Assembly (NCBI GenBank): GCA_002716585.1
Contig: PBBL01000055.1
Coordinates: forward strand, 1 to 34,054
Length of the DNA: 34,054 nt
From: Myxococcales bacterium
GTDB lineage: Bacteria > Myxococcota_A > Bradymonadia > Bradymonadales > GCA-2716585
Direction of reading: 5' to 3'
The translations under genes were made by a program, and so were the position numbers. The notes under the pieces were generated by a model. It did not search any database. It saw only the letters and a program-made list of their open reading frames with translations, and was not told where the DNA came from. The first letter of the stretch is position 1. Each line of letters opens with the position of its first letter. Shown here in pieces: positions 15,523 through 23,295 of this stretch.

Positions 15523-17232
15523 TCAGTCGCCCATGAGGTCGCCGAGCTTGTCCTTGAAGAGGTCGCCGAGCTGCACGCTGGCGCTGCCCTCGTCCGCGTA
15601 CTGACGGAGGCTGCCGCGCTCGGAGCGCTGGATGAAGCTCTTGATCGACAGGGCGATCTTGCGCTCCTTCGGATCGACGCTGATGACCTCGGTCTTGCGG
15701 ATGTCGCCGACGTTGACCGCCTGGCTCGGGTCATCCACGCGCTCGATGGAGATCTCGGAGATGTGGATGAGCCCCTCAACCCCGTTCTCGATCTCGGCGA
15801 AGGCGCCGAAGTCGGTGAGCTTGGTGATCTTGGCCTCGACGATCTTCCCCGGCGGGTAGCGGCTGGGGAGCGTCTCCCACGGATCCGGCATGAGCTGCTT
15901 GATACCGAGGCTGAAGCGCTCGTTATCGACGTCGATGTTGAGCACGACCGCCTGCACCTCGTCGCCCTTCTTGTACAGCTCGGAGGGGTGGCGGACCTTC
16001 TGGGTCCAGGACAGGTCGCTGATGTGGACCAGCCCGTCGATGCCCTCCTCGATGCCGACGAAGATGCCGAAGTCGGTGATGTTCCGCACCTTGCCCGTGA
16101 TGACCGTACCGATGGGGTACTTCTCCTCGAGCAGGGTCCAGGGGTTGGGCTCGATCTGCTTCATGCCGAGGCTGATCTTCTTGCCCTGCGGGTCGATGTT
16201 GAGCACCACGCACTCCACGTCGTCGCCGACGGAGAGGATCTTGTTGGGGTGCTTGATCCGCTTGGTCCAGCTCATCTCGGAGATGTGGATGAGCCCCTCG
16301 ATGCCCTCCTCAAGCTCGACGAAGGCGCCGTAGTCGATCAGGCTCACGACGCGGCCGGTCACGCGGCTGCTGACCGGGTAGCGCATCTCGGCGCCTTCCC
16401 ACGGGTCGGGCGTGATCTGCTTGTGGCCCAGGCTCACCCGCTCGTTCTCGGGGTTGAACTTGAGGACCATGACCTTGATCTCCTGCCCCACCTCGAACAT
16501 CTCGGAGGGGTGGTTGATCCGGCCCCAGGACATGTCGGTGATGTGCAGCAGGCCGTCGATGCCACCCAGGTCGACGAACGCACCGTACTCGGTGATGTTC
16601 TTGACGATGCCGTCGAGGATCGCCCCTTCCTTGAGCTTCTTGAGCGTCTCGCGCTTGAGGCCCTCGCGCTCCTCCTCAAGCAACGCGCGGCGCGACAGCA
16701 CGATGTTGCCGCGGCGCTTGTTGAACTTGATGATCTTGAACTTGAACGCCTGCCCGATGAACTTGTCGAGGTTGCGCGTCGGGCGCAGCTCCACCTGGCT
16801 GCCCGGCAGGAACGCCCGGACGCCGATGTCCACCTGGAGGCCACCCTTGACGCGCGAGACGATCGTGCCCTCGACGAGGTCGTCGTTCTCGTTGCGCTGC
16901 GAGAGGTCTTCCCAGATCTTGAGCTTGTCCGCCTTCTCCTTCGACAGGACGATCAGCCCGTTCTCGTCCTCGCGGGACTCGACCAGGACGTCGATCTGAT
17001 CGCCCTCGGCGACCTCCAGGTCGCCCTGCTCGGTCGTGAACTCGCGGATGTCGATCAGGCCCTCGGACTTGTAGCCGATATCCACCAGGACATAATCTTT
17101 CATCACCGAGAGCACGCGCCCCACGGTGATTTCGTTCTCCTTGATCGCGCTCCGATTCGACTCGTACTCCTCAAGGAGTGTCTCAAACTCAGCGAAGAGA
17201 TCGCCTGAGTCCTGGGGGGTCGCATGTGCCAT
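15523..17232 (-). CDS. rpsA: 30S ribosomal protein S1
   Basis: 569 residues, close to the 557 of E. coli S1. Six S1 RNA-binding domains are visible: VLSVMKDYVLVDIGYKSEG; IVSRVKGGLQVDIGVRAFLPG; IVKNITEYGAFVDLGGIDGLLH; VVSLIDYGAFVELEEGIEGLIH; VRNITDFGIFVGIEEGIDGLVH; and ITKLTDFGAFAEIENGVEGLIH. The first two bind the ribosome in E. coli and the rest bind mRNA. A tail (QYADEGSASVQLGDLFKDKLG) follows. I chose ATG 17232 (AAGGA about 11 bases upstream); an in-frame ATG at 17244 is a close alternative. A consensus promoter about 360 bases upstream gives a long leader, where S1 autoregulation could act. Confidence 0.97.
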   Translation of the reverse strand: MAHATPQDSGDLFAEFETLLEEYESNRSAIKENEITVGRVLSVMKDYVLVDIGYKSEGLIDIREFTTEQGDLEVAEGDQIDVLVESREDENGLIVLSKEKADKLKIWEDLSQRNENDDLVEGTIVSRVKGGLQVDIGVRAFLPGSQVELRPTRNLDKFIGQAFKFKIIKFNKRRGNIVLSRRALLEEEREGLKRETLKKLKEGAILDGIVKNITEYGAFVDLGGIDGLLHITDMSWGRINHPSEMFEVGQEIKVMVLKFNPENERVSLGHKQITPDPWEGAEMRYPVSSRVTGRVVSLIDYGAFVELEEGIEGLIHISEMSWTKRIKHPNKILSVGDDVECVVLNIDPQGKKISLGMKQIEPNPWTLLEEKYPIGTVITGKVRNITDFGIFVGIEEGIDGLVHISDLSWTQKVRHPSELYKKGDEVQAVVLNIDVDNERFSLGIKQLMPDPWETLPSRYPPGKIVEAKITKLTDFGAFAEIENGVEGLIHISEISIERVDDPSQAVNVGDIRKTEVISVDPKERKIALSIKSFIQRSERGSLRQYADEGSASVQLGDLFKDKLGDLMGD

Positions 17233-17594
17233 TCGTGGTGTCATCCTTGGTGAACCTGGGCGCGTGATCAATTCATCGGTGTGCAGACGCCATGGTTCAT
17301 CGGGTCTTGAGTTGTTGTGTTCAGCCAGCCGCGAGACCTCGCGCCCCTCACCCCTGGAGCGGACCCCTCTGGGATGCGAAGCGCCTCTCGCGCCCGGGTT
17401 GCCTCGTGATGTGTCTGGGTGCCAACCGTACCGTGCTCCCTGCGATCGCCCATCATCTTCATCATGACGATCCCTCGGACCACTCGCCAAACGCGACGCC
17501 CGGGTGTCCTCCCGAGCCGATCAACGCCCTGCACATCGGGGTTGGCCATGGTCACCTGCACGGTTCGGCCAAACCCTTGATGCAACGGGCGGAG

Positions 17595-17623
17595 AGGATA
17601 CGCAGACGCCCCCTCGCTGTCAA
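17595..17623 (-). promoter_or_regulatory. consensus sigma-70 promoter of rpsA
   Basis: Minus strand TTGACA (17623-17618), 17 bases, TATCCT (17600-17595). It has a perfect -35, ideal spacing and a good -10. The start site is near 17588, giving a leader of about 355 bases before the rpsA ATG. Confidence 0.7.
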
Positions 17624-17658
17624 CAACTATATCTGCGCAGGGCCTTTTCGGGATCGCC

Positions 17659-17688
17659 GTGACCCGCCCCCCCACCGTGGTGTATACT
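17659..17688 (+). promoter_or_regulatory. putative promoter of the propeller pair
   Basis: GTGACC (17659-17664), 18 bases, TATACT (17683-17688). The -10 is near consensus and the -35 matches four of six. Transcription would begin near 17695, about 50 bases before the GTG start at 17746, and diverge from rpsA. Confidence 0.45.
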
Positions 17689-17745
17689 CCCCCCCCAGGT
17701 TGATACGGGACGGACATCTCCACCCCCACCTCCCAGGAGGACACC

Positions 17746-18393
17746 GTGGGCGACGATCACAACAAGCGCCGCAACAGCGCGAGGCCTCGCAACCCCCAGT
17801 CGGCCCGGGAGTCCAGCGCCACCCTCCCGCTTCATCGGGTCCCGGGGTCCGTGGTCCGCTCCACCTCCAGCGCCCGCGTCATGCAGCGCCCCTCCTCACC
17901 TCAGCTCCCCGCCATCCCCGACCCCGACAGCGGCCCCACCACCGAGTTCGAGGACGACGACGCCGTCTCCGCCGCCAACACCCTGCGCATCCGCGCTGGC
18001 TCCTTCTCCGTTGAGCTGGAGGGCGACAGCGACTTCGTCCAGGCCTCCTACGAGCTGATGCGACAGCAGATCCTGCAACGCCTGCGCGACATCCTCCGCA
18101 AGAACACCGCCCGCGGGGACCGCGGCAAGGCGATCGCCCAACGCGCCTCCCACAACGGCGGCTTCATCTGGGTCTACGTCTGCCACCCGCTCTACAACAA
18201 GATCCACATCGTCAGCCGCGACACCCTGAGCACCTCCGCGCTCGGCTCCGTCATCCACGCCAACGCCCTCAACAAGATCTACGTCGATCGCCGCGGCCTC
18301 GCCGAACTGGAGACCCTCATCGGCAGCAGCAAGACGCTCTGGAGCGAGCTCACCACCGAAGGCCGCGAGCGCCTCAAACGAGCGGGGTCATGA
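17746..18393 (+). CDS. unknown protein, disordered N-terminus plus alpha/beta domain
   Basis: 215 residues; no family recognised. Residues 1-75 are Ser/Arg/Pro-rich and disordered. A folded domain follows: TLRIRAGSFSVELEGDSDFVQASYELMRQQILQRL, then a basic patch (about 119-133), the hydrophobic strand GGFIWVYVCHPLYNKIHIVSR, and two C-terminal helices with charged faces. No signal peptide or membrane helix, so it is probably cytosolic. The start is GTG 17746 with a perfect AGGAGG five bases upstream. It overlaps the next gene by ATGA, so the pair is translationally coupled and the products probably work together. The TLRIRAGSFSVELEGD segment might be a small beta-rich recognition module, but I cannot name it. 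Confidence 0.72.
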   Translation: MGDDHNKRRNSARPRNPQSARESSATLPLHRVPGSVVRSTSSARVMQRPSSPQLPAIPDPDSGPTTEFEDDDAVSAANTLRIRAGSFSVELEGDSDFVQASYELMRQQILQRLRDILRKNTARGDRGKAIAQRASHNGGFIWVYVCHPLYNKIHIVSRDTLSTSALGSVIHANALNKIYVDRRGLAELETLIGSSKTLWSELTTEGRERLKRAGS

Positions 18394-20702
18394 CCGACGT
18401 TGAGATCCGGGTCGGCGACAGCTGGCTCGAAGACGCCCGCTTCGCCCCCGACATCGACCACCTGCTCGACTACATCGACCTCGTCATCGACGGCGACAAC
18501 GTCACCGCGAGCGTCCAGCGTGAGCCCGTCATCCGCCTCATCCTCCGCCTGAGGCGGCGCCTGCGCCACCTCGCCTCCGGCCTCTCCTCCAAGGTCTCCC
18601 TCTCCTTCGTCGAGTCCACCTGGGAGCTCGTCCTCAGCCCCCTCGACGACACACGGCTCGCCCTGAGCCTCTACGACCTCGCCCCCAACGGCGCGATCGC
18701 CTGCCACAACCGCCCCATCTCCGCCGCTCGCCTCCACCACGCCGTCGAACACGTGACCGAGACGCTCCTCGCTCAGCTCCTCCAGTTGGAGGGGGGCGAG
18801 CTGATGTGGGCGTCGGCCGTCGCCGCCCTCAGAGAACCGCTGCCCCCGCTCCCGCCCCTCCAGGCCCGCCGCCATGAACCGACGGGGGACGTCGCCGCGG
18901 CTGGCCAGGTGAGCGCCGGGCCGCTCTCGCTGCGCTACACCCTCGACCTCACCCACCCGGATCTGCTCGCCCCACACGATCCGACGTGCCCGCTCGACTA
19001 CCACGCCCTGCTCGCACCAGGGTCGATCCACCTCCACCCGGAGGGTGAGCCCCCCGCCGCGCTGTGCCAGGGCTACCCCTTTCACACGATCCGGGCGCTG
19101 CTCACCCACCTGCGGAGCGCCCTCCAGGCGCTTGAGCAGGCCCACCCGCCCGCGCGCTTCAACACCCAGCCGCTCGCCCGCGCCCTCACCGCGCACCCCT
19201 GGGAGATCCAGGTCCACTCACAGCTCACCGATCCCCCCGCGCGGCGGCGCGTCGTCGCGCCGCTGTCCGATCTCGTGTCCGCCGTCGTCGCCCTCACGCG
19301 CGCGCTCGTGCGCAGCGCGCGCGGCGCCAACCCCACCCTCTCCGCCAACGAGCGCCTGCGCGATCTGGAGCAGCAGGTCGACCACCTCGACGCCTGGTTC
19401 AGGGCTCTGGGCGAAGGCGACCTCCATGGCACGATCGCAGGCGACGACGACGGCGCGTGGCCTGAGCAGCGCGGCGACCGGAGCGACGAGGTCGGCGAGG
19501 GGGGCTTCTCCTTTCCATTGACCGACGTGCGCCGTATGGCGCTGCGCGAGCACTGGTCGGTGGCCGCGGACGACGTCCGGTTCCAGACGGCGATCGTCTA
19601 CCGGGGCCACCTGCTCATCGAGATGGATCGCAGGTTGACCCTGTTGGACCTCAAGACCGGCGACGCCCGCTGGAGCCAGGAGGAGCTGCCCGACGCCCCG
19701 ATGTTCCTCTGCGCCGATGACCTCCTCCTCCACTCGCCCGGCCCGGGGCGCGTGAGGCGGCTTGACCGCATGACCGGACAGCTCCTCTGGGAGCGACCCG
19801 TGCGCGACGGGCAGACGATCGTCGCCGCCTGGACGCACCAACGCGCGGGCCACCCCTGGCTCGTCGCGCAGACGTCGCGCGGGGAGCTGCTCTCCATGGA
19901 CGCCCACGACGGCGCCGTCGCCTGGCGCTTCCGCCTCGACCATGGCCGCCCGGCGCGCGTGGTCTGCCGCGCCCCGGTGGTCACGATCGCCAGCGACGAC
20001 GGCTTCGTCTATGGCCTCAACCCGCGCGGGGAGCGGGTGTGGCGCTTCCGCGCGGCGCACGGCCCCAGGACCAGCTGGGCGATGGAGCGCTGGACGCTGC
20101 TCCTCACCGCCCCCCACGAGGGCGCGCGGCTCGTCGCGCGGGACACCCGCAACGGCCAGCCCCGTTGGAGGCAGCAGCTCCCCGGTCGCCCCCTCGGCGA
20201 TCCGATCGTCCTCACCGAGCAGGTGCTGGTGTACGTCGCCCAGAGCGACACCGCCGAGCTGATCGCCCTCGACCTCGACAGCGGCCAGATACGCTGGCGT
20301 CACCCCTTTCAGGTCGCTGGCCTGACGGACCCGACCCGGCCGCTGCTCGCGCCCAACGGACAGCTCGTCGTCAAGACCGATCGCGACGAGGTCACCTCCC
20401 TCGACCGCCAGACCGGGGCGATCCGTTGGACGACTCGCCTGAGCGACGCCGACGACCCCGACATCCTCCTGATGAACCTGCCGCTGTCGCTTCACCTCGG
20501 GGCCCTCGTCGTCCCGGGCAGCACCATCTGCCTGCTCCACCCGGACACCGGCGCGCTCATCCACAGCCTCGGCGGCCTGCCCCACCACCCCGACTTCCTG
20601 CACGTCACCCCGAAGCTTCAGTTCATCGTCGGAGAGCAGGACGAGCACGATGGGCACATCACCAGCTTTCGGGTCGAGCACTTTCTGGCGGTGGTCCACT
20701 GA
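18390..20702 (+). CDS. cytosolic PQQ-type eight-blade beta-propeller protein
   Basis: 770 residues. The second half holds eight PQQ-like (BamB-type) blades ending near 429, 470, 518, 557, 598, 640, 685 and 728. Each has the L-D-x-x-T/D-G-x-x-x-W consensus, for example LDLKTGDARW, LDRMTGQLLW, MDAHDGAVAW, LDLDSGQIRW and LDRQTGAIRW; a last strand pair (about 735-770) may close the ring. The first ~345 residues are not recognised, but look like two copies of a ~130-residue domain (about 1-140 and 180-310), each a beta-rich segment, a long helix, a W-E strand and another helix. An acidic linker (about 345-372) joins the halves. There is no signal peptide, unlike BamB or PQQ dehydrogenases, so it should act in the cytoplasm as a scaffold with the 215-residue partner. 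Confidence 0.75.
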   Translation: MTDVEIRVGDSWLEDARFAPDIDHLLDYIDLVIDGDNVTASVQREPVIRLILRLRRRLRHLASGLSSKVSLSFVESTWELVLSPLDDTRLALSLYDLAPNGAIACHNRPISAARLHHAVEHVTETLLAQLLQLEGGELMWASAVAALREPLPPLPPLQARRHEPTGDVAAAGQVSAGPLSLRYTLDLTHPDLLAPHDPTCPLDYHALLAPGSIHLHPEGEPPAALCQGYPFHTIRALLTHLRSALQALEQAHPPARFNTQPLARALTAHPWEIQVHSQLTDPPARRRVVAPLSDLVSAVVALTRALVRSARGANPTLSANERLRDLEQQVDHLDAWFRALGEGDLHGTIAGDDDGAWPEQRGDRSDEVGEGGFSFPLTDVRRMALREHWSVAADDVRFQTAIVYRGHLLIEMDRRLTLLDLKTGDARWSQEELPDAPMFLCADDLLLHSPGPGRVRRLDRMTGQLLWERPVRDGQTIVAAWTHQRAGHPWLVAQTSRGELLSMDAHDGAVAWRFRLDHGRPARVVCRAPVVTIASDDGFVYGLNPRGERVWRFRAAHGPRTSWAMERWTLLLTAPHEGARLVARDTRNGQPRWRQQLPGRPLGDPIVLTEQVLVYVAQSDTAELIALDLDSGQIRWRHPFQVAGLTDPTRPLLAPNGQLVVKTDRDEVTSLDRQTGAIRWTTRLSDADDPDILLMNLPLSLHLGALVVPGSTICLLHPDTGALIHSLGGLPHHPDFLHVTPKLQFIVGEQDEHDGHITSFRVEHFLAVVH

Positions 20703-20750
20703 TCCGCCCAGGTGCGCCGAGCCTTTATGACCTCAAGCTGCATCATGGGG

Positions 20751-20780
20751 TTGACGGTCTGGGACCGATGGGTGTTTACT
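20751..20780 (+). promoter_or_regulatory. putative promoter of the metallophosphoesterase gene
   Basis: TTGACG (20751-20756), 18 bases, TTTACT (20775-20780), about 90 bases before the start codon. Five of six -35 bases fit the consensus. Confidence 0.45.
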
Positions 20781-20868
20781 CATCGACTGGAGGTTGCACC
20801 TCTTTCATTTTTGGGCTGGTTGGACAGCCGCCACCTCTCGAAATGAGCGTCGATCGGAGTCGTGTCAC

Positions 20869-21603
20869 ATGCGAATCGGTATCTTCTCGGATGTTCACAG
20901 CAACCTTGAGGCCCTTGAAACGGTCGTTGAGTTCTACAAAGAGCAGAACATCGACAAGTACATCTGCCTCGGGGACGTGGTCGGGTACGGCGCCAACCCC
21001 AACGCCTGCTGTGACATCGTGCGAGGCATGGTGTCGCACACCGTCCTCGGCAACCACGACGCGGCGGTCTCCGATCGCATGGACTACGGCTACTACTACG
21101 ACGCCGCGCGCAAGGCCCTCAACTGGCACCGCGACCAGATCAACGAGGAGAACTACGCCTGGCTGCGCTCGCTCTCCTACCGGGTCGATGACGACGGCCT
21201 GACCTACTGCCACGGCTCGCCGAAGAACCTCGAAGACTTCGACTACATCTTCACCCCGGTTCAGGCCGAGGAGCTGCTCAGCGACTGGGACAGCCTCGGG
21301 CAGGTCACCTTCATCGGGCACTCCCACCTCACCAAGGCGTTCAGCCTCCACCGCGACAACGGCGCCCGTGAGGTCACCCCCCCCGTCATCCACCTCGAAG
21401 CGGACCACAAGTACGTCGTCACCGTCGGGAGCGTCGGACAGCCCCGCGACAACGACAACCGCGCCTGCTGCACCATCTTCGACGACGCCGAGCAGACGAT
21501 CACCTACTTCCGCCTGCCCTACAACATCCGCCAGGCCGCTCGGAAGATCTTTCAATCCGAGCTCTCCAGCGACTTCGGCAAGCGTCTCTACTTTGGTGTC
21601 TGA
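20869..21603 (+). CDS. metallophosphoesterase (YfcE/MJ0936-like)
   Basis: 244 residues. All phosphoesterase motifs are present: SDVHSN (Asp8, His10), GDVVGYG (Asp36), GNHD (Asn62, His63), CHGSP and GHSHL. These bind two metal ions and hydrolyse phosphodiesters; substrates in the family range from cyclic nucleotides to artificial diesters. No signal peptide or membrane helix is seen, so it is cytosolic. ATG 20869 has GGAG nine bases upstream; a longer in-frame reading from 20794 lacks a ribosome site. It has its own promoter and precedes the barrel gene by 111 bases. Confidence 0.92.
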   Translation: MRIGIFSDVHSNLEALETVVEFYKEQNIDKYICLGDVVGYGANPNACCDIVRGMVSHTVLGNHDAAVSDRMDYGYYYDAARKALNWHRDQINEENYAWLRSLSYRVDDDGLTYCHGSPKNLEDFDYIFTPVQAEELLSDWDSLGQVTFIGHSHLTKAFSLHRDNGAREVTPPVIHLEADHKYVVTVGSVGQPRDNDNRACCTIFDDAEQTITYFRLPYNIRQAARKIFQSELSSDFGKRLYFGV

Positions 21604-21714
21604 TTCGTCCCACGTTCTTGCACCACCCCCAACCTTCTGTTACGTCTGGTACAGGCCCGAACCGATCTCCGCAGGCCACTTCGCATGCGGTCTCTATCCT
21701 GATGGGGGTCTCCT

Positions 21715-22638
21715 ATGCGCTCTCGATTGCTCGGCCTCGCGCTCCTCGTCGCGGCCGCACAGCTCACCTCGCTCGCCCAGATCGCCGAAGCCGGCGACAA
21801 GGACCTCGTCCTGCGTCGCCTCGCAGAGCGTGTCCCTGTCGACGAGAACGGCAACCCCACCGACGAAGCGTCGGCCTTCGGCTTCAACGCCGAACCGGAC
21901 GAGCAGGCCTTCAAGGCCCTCTCCCGCGACATGGGGCTGATCTTCGCGCCGCGCGTCCTCGCCCCCGCCGAGACCCTCGGCCAGGCGGGCTTCGACATCG
22001 GCACCTCCCTCTCCTTCTCCACCGTCGATGACAACGCCGAACACTGGCGCGCCCTCCAGAGCGGCGGCGACCCCGGCGCGTTCACCACCGGGCAGATCTT
22101 CGTCCGCAAGGGGCTCCCGTTCAGCTTCGAGATCGGCAGCGAGCTGACCTACCTCTTCGAGAGCGAGACCTTCGCCGTCGGCGCCGACCTCAAGTGGGCC
22201 CTCAACGAGGGCTTCCTCTACCTGCCCGACTTCGCCATACGGCTCGCCACCAACAACGTCGTCGGCAACCCCGACATGAACCTCACCAACGTCGGCTACG
22301 ACCTGACCCTCTCCAAGGCGTTCGGGCTCGCCGGGATCGTCAACATCGCCCCCTACGTCGGCTACAACAGCCTCTGGGTCATCTCGTCCAGCCGGCTCCT
22401 CGACGTCGCCCCCGACGACCCCACCCCGCCCGAGATCATCCCCTGCGACGGCACCGACCCCAACTGCGTTGAGGAGCTGCGCTACCAACCTGAGTTTGTC
22501 TTCGGGACCGAGATTCAGCAGGTCAACCGCTTCTTCGGGGGCGCCCGCTTCATCTTCGGCTACGCCACCGTCACCCTCGAAGCCGCCGGCAGCAGCGACG
22601 TCCAGAACTACAGCGGCAGCGTCGGGTTCGACTTCTGA
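21715..22638 (+). CDS. outer-membrane beta-barrel protein, exported
   Basis: 307 residues. A signal peptide (RSRLLGLALLVAAAQLTSLAQIAEA, probable cut after AEA) leads to a mature protein with alternating strand patterns (FDIGTSLSFST, FEIGSELTYLF, VGADLKWALN, TNVGYDLTLSKAF, NIAPYVGYNSLW, FFGGARFIFGYATVTLEAAG). It ends in aromatic Phe (YSGSVGFDF), the classic C-terminal signal for outer-membrane barrel insertion. A Pro/Asp loop with two Cys (IIPCDGTDPNC, about 241-253) could be a surface disulfide. I see no porin, TonB or autotransporter signature. It converges on and overlaps the PhaR-like gene by 31 bases. Function unknown. Confidence 0.75.
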   Translation: MRSRLLGLALLVAAAQLTSLAQIAEAGDKDLVLRRLAERVPVDENGNPTDEASAFGFNAEPDEQAFKALSRDMGLIFAPRVLAPAETLGQAGFDIGTSLSFSTVDDNAEHWRALQSGGDPGAFTTGQIFVRKGLPFSFEIGSELTYLFESETFAVGADLKWALNEGFLYLPDFAIRLATNNVVGNPDMNLTNVGYDLTLSKAFGLAGIVNIAPYVGYNSLWVISSSRLLDVAPDDPTPPEIIPCDGTDPNCVEELRYQPEFVFGTEIQQVNRFFGGARFIFGYATVTLEAAGSSDVQNYSGSVGFDF

Positions 22639-23222
22639 CCCGGCAGGCTCTCAGGCTTCCTCGCCTGACGCCGCTGCACCTCCGCCAGCTCCTCAATCGC
22701 CATCGAGAGCGTCCTGATCTGACGCTCCATCTGCGTCACCCGATCCTGCATCGAGTTCAGATCGCGCTGCAGATCGGGGATGTGCGTCATCTGATCCATC
22801 GCACCCCGCACCCGATCGTCGATCTCCTTGAACGTCAGCTGCGCCCCGTCGATGAACTCGCGGATCGCCTCCTGGCGGTTCTCCTCCAGCTTCTCCGCGC
22901 GACGCTTGATGTCGTCGCTCATCTTCGTCACCGGCTGACCCAGCTTCTGCAGGATCGCGCCGCCCGACTGGATGATCCCCCGCAGCGCCGCCAGCGGCAG
23001 CGCCCCCGAGGGGGTCGTCTCCTGGTTGAGCTTCTTCTGATCCTCGTAGATGATCTGGGTCAACGTCACGCTCGTCAGATCCACGCCCGTCTTGTTGTCG
23101 AGGATCTGCACGTCCTCGCCGTCCTTGACCATCTCGCTGATCTCGTCCAGCGTCACGTACCGGCTCCGAGCGGTGTCGTACAACTTGCGATTGCTGTATC
23201 GCTTGATCACCCTGGTTCCCAT
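22608..23222 (-). CDS. phaR: PhaR-like polyhydroxyalkanoate synthesis regulator
   Basis: 204 residues. The N-terminus has the PHB/PHA-accumulation regulator DNA-binding domain: RVIKRYSNRKLYDTARSRYV, then LDEISEMVKDGEDVQILDN, and LTQIIYEDQ. Family members repress phasin and PHA genes and leave DNA when polymer granules form. Residues about 90-190 form long amphipathic helices with coiled-coil spacing, possibly for granule or self-binding. ATG 23222 is chosen because AAGGAG lies nine bases upstream; ATGs at 23228 and 23231 would be too close. No PHA synthase, thiolase or phasin is in the window, so its targets lie elsewhere. The 3' end overlaps the convergent barrel gene. Confidence 0.85.
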   Translation of the reverse strand: MGTRVIKRYSNRKLYDTARSRYVTLDEISEMVKDGEDVQILDNKTGVDLTSVTLTQIIYEDQKKLNQETTPSGALPLAALRGIIQSGGAILQKLGQPVTKMSDDIKRRAEKLEENRQEAIREFIDGAQLTFKEIDDRVRGAMDQMTHIPDLQRDLNSMQDRVTQMERQIRTLSMAIEELAEVQRRQARKPESLPGQKSNPTLPL

Positions 23223-23295
23223 ACGCATCATCTCCTTGCCCTGAGGTCGCGGTAGCTCGGGCCACATCTAGAGGGTTCTACCAGCAAACACCACC

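Larger units (their letters stand above)
17233..17745. other. 513-bp intergenic region: rpsA leader and divergent promoters
   Basis: No convincing gene is seen. Reading frames here lack the strong third-position GC and protein-like composition of the neighbours. The left ~350 bases are the predicted untranslated leader of rpsA. The promoter at 17595-17623 faces left, and a second at 17659-17688 faces right toward the gene at 17746. In E. coli the rpsA leader folds into hairpins that S1 itself recognises; I see no strong long-range stem here by eye. Confidence 0.55.

Noticed and set aside
14059..17208. A plus-strand open frame of more than 1000 codons.
   Set aside because: It runs opposite two unrelated genes (LptF/G permease and rpsA) and the gap between them, and changes composition at their borders. 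That is an artefact of high GC, not a gene.
17268..17744. A 158-codon minus-strand frame in the rpsA leader region.
   Set aside because: It starts upstream of the rpsA promoter, its composition is not protein-like, and no family feature is seen.
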